This document shows positions 1-6,433 of a stretch of DNA of 15,265 nucleotides, one piece after another. Under the pieces are notes generated by a model. That model was given only the letters and a program-made list of their open reading frames with translations, ran no database searches and was not told the origin of the DNA. This DNA is from JAAXHE01 sp964551635 (GTDB taxonomy: Bacteria; Latescibacterota; UBA2968; GCA-2709665): NCBI GenBank assembly GCA_964551635.1, contig CAZKDZ010000142.1:1-15265 (forward strand), given 5' to 3'. The position numbers and the translations under genes are program-made. The number at the start of each line of letters is the position of its first letter. The first letter of the stretch is position 1.

Positions 1-603
1 CCCGCGGAGCTGAAAAACCTGACCAACCTTCGAAAGTTGGCCCTTCAGATCAATGAATTGACCGGTAATATCCCGTCTTGGGTAGGTACCCTGCGCCGCT
101 TGCAGATACTGAACCTCTACGAAAACCAGTTGACCGGCGCAATCCCAACTGAGCTGGGCAACCTGACCGAACTGTGGCAGTTGCTCATATTCGGCAACCG
201 GTTTACCGGTACGATCCCCGCGGAACTGGGAAATCTGAGCCTGCTGCAGGAAGTGCGCCTGGACGACAACAGGCTGACCGGGTCCATTCCCTCGTCGTTA
301 AGCGGACTCGCCAGATTGGGCCTGCTGTATCTCGCGGGCAACTCGCTGACCGGTTGCGTTCCACCATCATTGAGGGACGTTTCCCAAAACGACCTGGACA
401 GGCTCAATCTGCCGGACTGCAGCCAGCAACAGGGGCAGAAAACGGCAGACTTCAACGGCGACGGCATCGTGAATTTCGCCGACTTCTTCGACTTCGTGGA
501 CGCCTTCGGCACCACCGACGCCAAATACGACCTCGACGACAACGGCATCGTGAACTTCGCCGACTTCTTCGAGTTTGTAGATGCGTTCGGTACGTCAGGA
601 TAG
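1..603 (+). CDS. Secreted LRR protein with C-terminal dockerin-like module (5' end missing)
   Basis: The reading frame is open from base 1, so the N-terminus lies outside the window; the TTG at 37 is only an internal codon. The visible part holds plant-type leucine-rich repeats of about 24 residues (LxxNxLTGxIPxxLGNL), ending in a cap with two cysteines (GCVP near 352 and DC near 418) that probably form a disulfide. The last 51 residues (from 448) are a double EF-hand, dockerin-like module: loop DFNGDGIVNFAD followed by DFFDFVDAFG, then loop DLDDNGIVNFAD followed by DFFEFVDAFG. The cap and tail closely match the end of the protein at 3463-6339, so the two are paralogues in their C-terminal halves. 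The repeats suggest extracellular protein binding. The dockerin-like end suggests docking to a cohesin-type partner, for which the gene at 14291 is a candidate. Both roles are inferred. Confidence 0.9.
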   Translation, partial: PAELKNLTNLRKLALQINELTGNIPSWVGTLRRLQILNLYENQLTGAIPTELGNLTELWQLLIFGNRFTGTIPAELGNLSLLQEVRLDDNRLTGSIPSSLSGLARLGLLYLAGNSLTGCVPPSLRDVSQNDLDRLNLPDCSQQQGQKTADFNGDGIVNFADFFDFVDAFGTTDAKYDLDDNGIVNFADFFEFVDAFGTSG

Positions 604-690
604 GCCGACGCGGACCTTATTCATGTGCGTGTGAACGGGTTAAGCGGCACTCTTGACCCGACACATGTGAAATCTGAACCCATTCAAGAA

Positions 691-695
691 GGAGG
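691..695 (+). promoter_or_regulatory. Shine-Dalgarno GGAGG for the BamE-like gene
   Basis: GGAGG lies 8 bases before the ATG at 704. It selects that ATG over the TTG two codons upstream at 698, which overlaps the spacer. Confidence 0.75.
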
Positions 696-703
696 AATTG
701 AAC

Positions 704-1141
704 ATGAAGCCGTATCTCGTAACGGCAATTGCCGTACTGACCCTGTCGGGCTGCATGGTGGCACAGCACCACCGATCGTCTGTGCGGGATGACGAGGGCG
801 ACCGGATGACCGTCGGAGTGGTCCAGAAGGAAATCAGAGTGGGTATGAGCGGCGCCGAAGTCGCGCAGGCACTCGGATCGCCGAATGTCGTCTCGACCGA
901 CGAAGAGCGGCGGGAAGTGTGGATATATGACAAGATTTCCACGGAAAAGGCATACTCGTCCAGCAATGCCGGTATTCCATCTCTCATTCTTGTGGGATTG
1001 GTCGATTTCGCATTCAGGGGCGCCAAGTTGGCCGGTGACTCCGGAGCCGAATCGACGTCGCAGAGGACGCTCACCGTGATCATAAAATTCGACGAGGACA
1101 AGAAGGTGAGAGACTTCGCCTATCACGCATCGCGGTTCTGA
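704..1141 (+). CDS. BamE/SmpA-like outer-membrane lipoprotein
   Basis: This 145-residue protein starts with a lipoprotein signal peptide: basic start, hydrophobic core, and lipobox LSGC with the lipidated cysteine at residue 17. The mature part carries the pattern of the SmpA/OmlA (BamE) fold: a helix with I.VGMSGAEVAQALGSPN, then a strand with EVWIYD, and after an insert the terminal strands TLTVIIKFDEDKKV and RDFAYH. In known BamE the domain helps the beta-barrel assembly machinery at the inner face of the outer membrane. Many paralogues of this fold have no link to BAM, and here a Gly/Ser-rich hydrophobic insert (about residues 85-110) splits the fold. I therefore call it BamE-like rather than bamE. 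It precedes the small lipoprotein cluster by 62 bases and may be co-transcribed with it. Confidence 0.8.
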   Translation: MKPYLVTAIAVLTLSGCMVAQHHRSSVRDDEGDRMTVGVVQKEIRVGMSGAEVAQALGSPNVVSTDEERREVWIYDKISTEKAYSSSNAGIPSLILVGLVDFAFRGAKLAGDSGAESTSQRTLTVIIKFDEDKKVRDFAYHASRF

Positions 1142-1190
1142 AATGTACAAACCCTGTTTCGAAGCGCTGGTTGCGAAACCGCCCAAACAG

Positions 1191-1196
1191 AGGAGG
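1191..1196 (+). promoter_or_regulatory. Shine-Dalgarno AGGAGG for the lipoprotein at 1204
   Basis: A full AGGAGG lies 7 bases before the ATG at 1204. It rules out the in-frame upstream codon at 1171 and places the signal peptide directly at the N-terminus. Confidence 0.75.
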
Positions 1197-1203
1197 TCCC
1201 GGG

Positions 1204-1815
1204 ATGATCCGGGCAAGGATACATCCAGTATTGCCACTGGTCATGGCGGCTCTGGTGTTGACAGGCTGTGCCAGGGGCGGCCTGCCCTCGCATGTCCTTA
1301 GACTGACACCGGAGTCATTGCAAAACCGGGCTCTACAGACGAGAAAATACGAAGGGGTTTCTGAAGCCGATCTCTTGTCGGCGTCTACGGGTGTTATTCA
1401 GGACCTGGGATTCATCATCGATGAGAGTGAGACCAATCTCGGACTCATCGTCGGCTCAAAGGACAGAGATGCCGATCCTGACGCAGCACAGCGCGCGGAG
1501 CAGGTGCTGGTTGGCGCGACGACGTTCCTGCTTGCTGTGATGGCTGCGGCAGCTACGAAAGACGGAGACGCCTTTGACGAGATCTTTCACGTACCCGCCG
1601 TCGACGACTATCAGAAGCTGTGGGCATCCATCGTAATCCGTCGGACGTCGGAGGATAACGACAGCATACACTACGTCAGAGTGACGTTTCAACGGATTGT
1701 CTGGAATACAGATGACGAAGTGGCGCGGCTTCAAAGCCTGGATGAACCGGAGATGTATCAGAGGTTCTTCGATCTTCTCTCAAAGTCGATTCTGTTGGAA
1801 GGGCAGGAAATATGA
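1204..1815 (+). CDS. Lipoprotein, longest member of a tandem paralogous family
   Basis: This 203-residue protein begins with a lipoprotein signal peptide, lipobox LTGC, with cysteine at residue 22. Its core has the family layout shared with the next three genes: a short motif (here ALQTRKYEG), a helix (GVIQDLGF), a strand pair (IIDESETNLGLIV), central strands (VRVTFQRIVW) and a C-terminal helix with the signature P.MYQRFFDLLSKS. Unlike its neighbours it has an internal hydrophobic stretch (VGATTFLLAVMAAAA, around residues 103-117) that could contact membrane. I recognise the pattern as a widespread uncharacterised proteobacterial lipoprotein type and do not know its function. Its stop overlaps the next start (ATGA at 1812-1815), so translation of the pair is probably coupled. 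Confidence 0.85.
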   Translation: MIRARIHPVLPLVMAALVLTGCARGGLPSHVLRLTPESLQNRALQTRKYEGVSEADLLSASTGVIQDLGFIIDESETNLGLIVGSKDRDADPDAAQRAEQVLVGATTFLLAVMAAAATKDGDAFDEIFHVPAVDDYQKLWASIVIRRTSEDNDSIHYVRVTFQRIVWNTDDEVARLQSLDEPEMYQRFFDLLSKSILLEGQEI

Positions 1816-2261
1816 CAGCAACCTGGAAATTGGCGGTGGCGTTTGGAGCATTGTTCGTTTATTCCGCGTGCGCGTCATCAAAAGAGCATCTGTTGAAGAT
1901 GGACGAAAGCCAGGTCGAGATGCGAACCATGCAAACCCGCGCATTCGACACGACGGATAAAGAAGGCATGCTCAGAACCGTGATTTCCACACTTCAGGAC
2001 CTGGGCTATATCGTGAATGAGGCGAATGAAGTGATCGGAACGGTCAGTGCCCGGACAACGGACATAAAGTACAAGCTGTTTTCCAAGAAGAAACTTCCGC
2101 TCCTGATCACCGTAACGGTCCGCCCAAGGGGCGAAACCCAGCTGCTGGTCCGAGCGAACGCGCAGTTCGACGATAAGGCGGTAAGAAACCCGCTCGTATA
2201 TCAGAATTTCTTCAACGTATTGGAAAAATCAATCTACCTGTCCGCGCATGAAGTTGACTGA
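1812..2261 (+). CDS. Small lipoprotein, tandem paralogue 2
   Basis: The protein has 149 residues. The start ATG overlaps the previous stop by 4 bases, and a purine-rich GGAAGGG tract lies 8 bases upstream. The signal peptide ends in YSAC (cysteine at residue 20), a slightly unusual lipobox with Tyr at -3. The family core follows: MQTRAFDTTD, helix TVISTLQDLGY, strands IVNEANEVIGTVSA, a Lys-rich insert (KYKLFSKKKLP), strands LLITVTVRPRG and QLLVRANA, and the C-terminal signature NPLVYQNFFNVLEKS ending in AHEVD. The helix plus three or four strands suggests a small alpha/beta lipoprotein fold. No enzymatic motif is visible, and a periplasmic or outer-membrane location is expected from the lipobox. 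Confidence 0.87.
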   Translation: MTATWKLAVAFGALFVYSACASSKEHLLKMDESQVEMRTMQTRAFDTTDKEGMLRTVISTLQDLGYIVNEANEVIGTVSARTTDIKYKLFSKKKLPLLITVTVRPRGETQLLVRANAQFDDKAVRNPLVYQNFFNVLEKSIYLSAHEVD

Positions 2262-2329
2262 GTGGATGCTATTTCTGCCTTAGCCTCGTCGCTTCCATAC
2301 AAGCGGTGTTTCACCAGGGAAACAGCAAT

Positions 2330-2755
2330 ATGGGATTTTCCAGGATAGCGTTCACTGCAATTGTCACCGCGATTTCAGTCGGGTTGTCCGGATGCGCAAC
2401 TCCCAAAAGGCAATTGATGAAGTTGGACACCGGTCAAATCAACCTGCGGAGCATGCAGACCCGCGCATTTGACACCACCGACCAAAAGAAGGCGCTCAGG
2501 AGTGTCATCTCCACACTTCAGGATTTCGACTTTCTCATAGATGAAGCCAATAAAGTACTCGGTCTCGTCAGTGCGACAAGAAGGAACGATTGGGCGCAAA
2601 TGACGGTAACCGTGCGTCGAAAAGGCGATGAACAGGTCGTTGTACGCGCGAATCTGGAATACAATCGCAAGGGAGTCGAAGATCCGTCAATTTATCAGAA
2701 GTTTTTTTTTCACCTGGAAAAATCGATGTTTCTGACCGCTCACGAGGTCGATTGA
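2330..2755 (+). CDS. Small lipoprotein, tandem paralogue 3
   Basis: I chose the ATG at 2330 over the GTG at 2306. AGGGA at 2316-2320 is well placed, and the signal peptide then starts immediately. The product has 141 residues with lipobox LSGC (cysteine at residue 22). It shares MQTRAFDTTD, SVISTLQDF, a strand pair ending LGLVSA, the TVTVRRKG and VVVRANLEY strands, and the C-terminal YQKFFFHLEKS...AHEVD with the gene upstream, and lacks the Lys-rich insert of that gene. A run of nine T at 2702-2710 encodes the FFF of the signature; it could be slippage-prone. Function unknown. Confidence 0.85.
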   Translation: MGFSRIAFTAIVTAISVGLSGCATPKRQLMKLDTGQINLRSMQTRAFDTTDQKKALRSVISTLQDFDFLIDEANKVLGLVSATRRNDWAQMTVTVRRKGDEQVVVRANLEYNRKGVEDPSIYQKFFFHLEKSMFLTAHEVD

Positions 2756-2811
2756 ACGGCCCTGATCGTCATCCATAACGATATTGCCGCAAATACAGTG
2801 GGTACAGAATT

Positions 2812-3243
2812 ATGAAGAATTCCGGCATCATTGCAACGCTGATTCTCGCGTTCTTCGGGCTTTCAGGCGGCGTCTGTATGTCGAAAGAGAAAAAACCATT
2901 GAAGTTGGAGTTGGCTGAAAGTCCACTGAAAATCCGAAGCATGCAGACCCGTGCGTTCGATACCACGGATGAGAACAGGACGTTGAGAGCCATCATCGCC
3001 ACTCTTCAGGATTTCGGTTTCGTCATCAGAAAGGCGGACGAGGCGCTCGGGACGATCACAGCCAGAAGAATCGACAAATATCCGATTCGATTAACGGTAA
3101 CCGTACGTAGCAGGCGCACAACGCAGGTGCTGGTGCGTATGAATGCGTACTACCGCGGTCCGGTCAGGGAACCCGTAATCTACCAGAATTTCTTCACGTC
3201 CCTGGCGAATTCCATGTTTCTCACCGCAAACCCGATCGAGTAA
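2812..3243 (+). CDS. Small exported protein, tandem paralogue 4 (lipobox atypical)
   Basis: The protein has 143 residues. The N-terminus is a typical signal peptide, but the expected lipobox reads GGVC (cysteine at residue 22), with Gly at -3 and Val at -1. Lipidation is therefore doubtful, and it could be cleaved elsewhere or remain anchored. The mature part keeps every family landmark: MQTRAFDTTD, helix AIIATLQDFGF, strands ending LGTITA, LTVTVRSRR, QVLVRMNAYY, and VIYQNFFTSLANSMFLTA. The Shine-Dalgarno is weak (GTGGG about 10 bases upstream), suggesting lower translation than the earlier members. It is the last gene of the lipoprotein block. Confidence 0.83.
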   Translation: MKNSGIIATLILAFFGLSGGVCMSKEKKPLKLELAESPLKIRSMQTRAFDTTDENRTLRAIIATLQDFGFVIRKADEALGTITARRIDKYPIRLTVTVRSRRTTQVLVRMNAYYRGPVREPVIYQNFFTSLANSMFLTANPIE

Positions 3244-3305
3244 ACGACCTTCGCGCATTCTTCTCCACAGCATCGTTCTATTTTCGTCCCCACAGGCTTG
3301 AGCTG

Positions 3306-3321
3306 ATGTCCGGAAAAATCC
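3306..3321 (+). repeat. 16-base direct repeat of the downstream gene start, copy 1
   Basis: The 16 bases ATGTCCGGAAAAATCC occur here and again at 3463-3478, where they are the start (MSGKI) of the protease-fusion gene. Here they open a 25-codon ORF (3306-3383, MSGKILPNL...) that lacks a good Shine-Dalgarno. It may be a vestige of a duplicated gene start or a leader peptide. Confidence 0.6.
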
Positions 3322-3329
3322 TGCCGAAC

Positions 3330-3348
3330 CTGTCGCATTTTGCGACAG
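3330..3348. promoter_or_regulatory. Perfect 8-bp palindrome, candidate operator
   Basis: CTGTCGCA, spacer TTT, TGCGACAG: two perfect 8-base half-sites, 115 bases before the start codon at 3463, in the largest non-coding gap upstream of the protease gene. No T-run follows, so an intrinsic terminator is unlikely. A dimeric regulator site is the better reading. The regulator is unknown, and I found no convincing sigma-54 (GG-N10-GC) promoter after it. Confidence 0.45.
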
Positions 3349-3452
3349 TTGCCCGGCTTGCCGCGCCCCGGGATACCCGATGATGGCTCACCTGGTTCCC
3401 GCCGGCCAATCCCGGTAACACCACAGACGCGAGCGAAAACTGGACTTGTCTG

Positions 3453-3457
3453 GGAGG
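3453..3457 (+). promoter_or_regulatory. Shine-Dalgarno GGAGG for the protease-fusion gene
   Basis: GGAGG lies 5 bases before the ATG at 3463. It fixes the start there, 41 codons inside the longest open frame, where a signal peptide begins at once. Confidence 0.75.
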
Positions 3458-3462
3458 AACGA

Positions 3463-6339
3463 ATGTCCGGAAAAATCCCAATCGTTTCTGCCGTCTTTCC
3501 CGCCTGTCTGGCTGTCCTGTTGTTGTCGTCGTTCACATACGCCTCTTCTCCCGAATTCGATTGGACGCATTCCTGCCAGGCGCCGGATCATGATCAGTTA
3601 GGGCATGAACTGGCCCTGGGTCCGGCCGCCAAGCGGGCGGCGGTGTCGGACTCCGGCCAGACACGCGAGCTGCGCCTCATCTATTTCCTGCCGAACGACA
3701 GGACGTTCAACCCGGACGTGGTGGATTCGATGAAGGCAAGGATTCCCAGGATCCGGACCTTCTTCCTCAACCAGATGCAGTCGAACGGCAAAGGCGCCAT
3801 GACCTTTGAGTACGAGACCGACGCGCAGGGCGATCCGATCGTTCACCGTTTCGACGCGCCGAACTCCGATGCCAGCTATCTCTCCTCGTACCGCATGGTC
3901 GGCATTGGAAACGTATTCAGGGACCTGGGATCGACGTTTGACACGAGTCAGAGCATCTTCTTCATCGTCGTTGACCACAGCACGTACAACAACCTGGGTT
4001 GGGGTAACGTGGCGGGCTTTGGCGCCCGGTGGGCGGATAACCGCGGTTACGCGCTGCTGCCCGCCAGCTTCATCGATGAAACGGCGGCCCACGAACTCGG
4101 CCATGCCTTCGGCTTGCAGCACGATTTCAACAATGGCGCGAACATCATGTCGTATGGCCCGGGATGGAACCGGCTGGCGGCGTGCAGCGCCGGCCTGCTG
4201 TCGGTACATCCCTATTTCAATCCGGCAATCCCGATCAAGGGATATCAGGGTGGATACGACCTGGGGGCATTCAACTCGCCAAGCGTAGAGCTGATCTCAC
4301 CGCTGAGATATCCGGCCGGAGCAACGAGCTTCTCCGTTCAGTTCAGGGTTGCGGCTTCCGGCAGCAGGGGCCTTCACCAGGTGTTTTTTCTTCTCAAAAC
4401 GAAATCACCCCACGCGGCCGCGGGATCGCAGGAGGTGAAATCGTGCCAGGTTTTCAGCGGTCAGAATCAGGCTGTCGCCACGTTCGACTACGACGGCATC
4501 ATTCCCTCTGAAGGCGTTTCAAGTCTCTCCGCCTCCCCCGCACAGCACGTGGCGGTCCTGGCGGTGGACACCGAGGGGAACGCGAATACCGCGCCACTGC
4601 ACGATACTCATTTCGTTTTTGCGGAAGCGTTGGAACACCACCTCGCAACGTTATTCAGATTTACGAGGAAATATTCACCCGAGATCTATGGCGCGAAGTT
4701 TTCGCCCGACGGATCGGTCCTGGCCGTGAATACGTCGGCGGGAATCCAACTGTGGAATATGACGTCGCGAGTCCATGCCGCGTCATTGAGAGGGGGCAGT
4801 TCTACAGCGGCGTTTTCGCCCGACGGCGCCACGCTCGCTTCCGGTTCCACCCGGACCGACGAGGCCAATATCCAACTGTGGAACATTGCGGACCAGACGC
4901 TGATCGCCACGCTGCCGGGGCATATGGGGGGCCCCACGGGGGTCCATTCGCTTGCGTTCTCGCCTGGCGGCGACACCCTCGCTTCAGGCTCGGGCGACAG
5001 GACGATCAAGCTCTGGGACGTATCCAGCCGGACGCTGATCGCCACCCTCACGGGGCACACGAGCCACGTCTTCTCTGTAGCGTTTTCATCCGATGGTACA
5101 CTCGCATCCGGTTCCCGCGACGGCACGGTCAAGCTGTGGAACACGGCGACACGTACCAATATCGCCACGCTTGAGGGCAACACCGGACGGGTCCTGGACG
5201 TGGCGTTCTCGCCCGACGGGACCACGCTCGCATCGAGTACGGACGGACCCATGGTGCTGTGGGACGTGGCGGCGCGGGATACGATCGCAACCTTTCAGGG
5301 CCACGGAAAGCCGTCGTTTTCCCCCGACGGGTCGGTACTCGCCACCGGCGCGGGGCTGGGGGAGGTCCTGCTGTGGGACGTGGCGACGACGGAGAAAGTC
5401 GCCAGGCTCGGTCATCCGGACCATCTGGAGGACGGCGGTGGCTTCGGTATCAATGGTGTGTTTTCTCCGGACGGATCCCTGCTCGCCTCGGTCGGGCTGA
5501 ACGGGATCGAACTGTGGGACGCTTCGGAGTGGACGGGGGCATCTTCGCCGGCTTCCGCGCCGGCCAACCCGGACAGCGTCGCCCTGGTCGCGTTGTACAA
5601 TGCCACGAGCGGCGCGAACTGGCGGGACAAGGCGAACTGGCTGAGCGACACGCCCCTTGACGAATGGAAAGGTGTCAGTACCACAGGGACGGGCCGTGTG
5701 AATAACCTCAGTCTTGAATTGAATCGGTTGAGCGGCCCAATCCCCGCGGAAATTGGCAACCTCACCTTTCTGGTCTCACTGTATCTGCATTCAAACCAGT
5801 TAAGCGGAGCGATTCCTTCAGAAGTGGGCAATCTATCAAACCTGGTTCATCTGGAAATCTACCGCAACCGGTTGAGCGGATCGATCCCCTCCGGACTGGG
5901 CAACCTGTCCAGGCTGAGAAACCTGAGACTGCACAACAATCAGTTGACCGGATCCATCCCCGAGGAGCTTGGCAACCTGACAAGCCTGACCAGGCTGAGT
6001 CTCTCCAACAACCGGTTGACCGGATCCATACCTGCGGAACTTGATAGCCTCACCAACCTGACGCACCTGTATCTCTCAGGCAATCAGTTGAAAGGTTGCA
6101 TCCCGGCGGGCCTGAAGGACGTGGCGAACAACGACCTGGACCAGGTGGGTCTGTCCTATTGCGGTCAGGGGCAGACGCAAACCACGACCGACTTCAATGG
6201 CGACGGCAGGACCGACTTCGTCGATTTCTTCCTCTTTGCGGACGCATACGGCAGCACGAACGCCAAGTTCGACCTGGATGGGAGCGGCACCGTGGATTTC
6301 GCTGACTTCTTCAAATTTGTCGATGCGTTCGGATCTTAG
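3463..6339 (+). CDS. Secreted metzincin protease fused to WD40 propeller, LRRs and dockerin-like module
   Basis: This 958-residue mosaic has a signal peptide (residues 1 to about 27, ending TYAS) and then a zinc metalloprotease domain. That domain carries the full metzincin motif HELGHAFGLQHD (H210, E211, H214, H220) and a Met-turn NIMSYG with M229. A beta-sandwich (about 270-385) follows. Next come seven WD40 blades (about 389-690; FSPDG...LASGS...LWD), enough for one closed propeller. An LRR section (about 703-896) has a plant-like N-cap (ALYNATSGANW...W.GV) and LxGxIPxELGNLT repeats ending in a Cys-paired cap. The dockerin-like tail spans 910-958. The likely role is an extracellular or surface protease whose propeller and LRRs bind protein partners and whose tail docks it to a scaffold. 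Zinc ligands and the general base are all present, so activity is expected. C38 in CQAPD could act as a cysteine-switch-like inhibitor. Confidence 0.93.
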   Translation: MSGKIPIVSAVFPACLAVLLLSSFTYASSPEFDWTHSCQAPDHDQLGHELALGPAAKRAAVSDSGQTRELRLIYFLPNDRTFNPDVVDSMKARIPRIRTFFLNQMQSNGKGAMTFEYETDAQGDPIVHRFDAPNSDASYLSSYRMVGIGNVFRDLGSTFDTSQSIFFIVVDHSTYNNLGWGNVAGFGARWADNRGYALLPASFIDETAAHELGHAFGLQHDFNNGANIMSYGPGWNRLAACSAGLLSVHPYFNPAIPIKGYQGGYDLGAFNSPSVELISPLRYPAGATSFSVQFRVAASGSRGLHQVFFLLKTKSPHAAAGSQEVKSCQVFSGQNQAVATFDYDGIIPSEGVSSLSASPAQHVAVLAVDTEGNANTAPLHDTHFVFAEALEHHLATLFRFTRKYSPEIYGAKFSPDGSVLAVNTSAGIQLWNMTSRVHAASLRGGSSTAAFSPDGATLASGSTRTDEANIQLWNIADQTLIATLPGHMGGPTGVHSLAFSPGGDTLASGSGDRTIKLWDVSSRTLIATLTGHTSHVFSVAFSSDGTLASGSRDGTVKLWNTATRTNIATLEGNTGRVLDVAFSPDGTTLASSTDGPMVLWDVAARDTIATFQGHGKPSFSPDGSVLATGAGLGEVLLWDVATTEKVARLGHPDHLEDGGGFGINGVFSPDGSLLASVGLNGIELWDASEWTGASSPASAPANPDSVALVALYNATSGANWRDKANWLSDTPLDEWKGVSTTGTGRVNNLSLELNRLSGPIPAEIGNLTFLVSLYLHSNQLSGAIPSEVGNLSNLVHLEIYRNRLSGSIPSGLGNLSRLRNLRLHNNQLTGSIPEELGNLTSLTRLSLSNNRLTGSIPAELDSLTNLTHLYLSGNQLKGCIPAGLKDVANNDLDQVGLSYCGQGQTQTTTDFNGDGRTDFVDFFLFADAYGSTNAKFDLDGSGTVDFADFFKFVDAFGS

Positions 6340-6421
6340 GCAGAAAAGCCGGATGGGGAGATTGCATCGTATTGCAGCTTGCAGTAACCCGCACACGATT
6401 CTCCGCCTCGTGCCGGGGATG

Positions 6422-6426
6422 AGGAG
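6422..6426 (+). promoter_or_regulatory. Shine-Dalgarno AGGAG for the GLUG/LRR gene
   Basis: AGGAG lies 7 bases before the ATG at 6434. The in-frame ATG at 6419 has no comparable site, so 6434 is the better start. Confidence 0.7.
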
Positions 6427-6433
6427 CAGACTC

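Noticed and set aside
617..1237. Minus-strand open frame of 206 codons over the BamE-like gene
   Set aside because: The + strand gene has a signal peptide, lipobox, ribosome site and a family match; the antisense frame has none of these.
3340..3462. Upstream extension of the protease gene to 3340
   Set aside because: It would add 41 polar residues before a clear signal peptide; GGAGG at 3453 supports the start at 3463.
6197..6433. Upstream extension of the GLUG/LRR gene to 6197
   Set aside because: It would overlap the dockerin-like end of the previous gene in another frame; AGGAG at 6422 supports the start at 6434.
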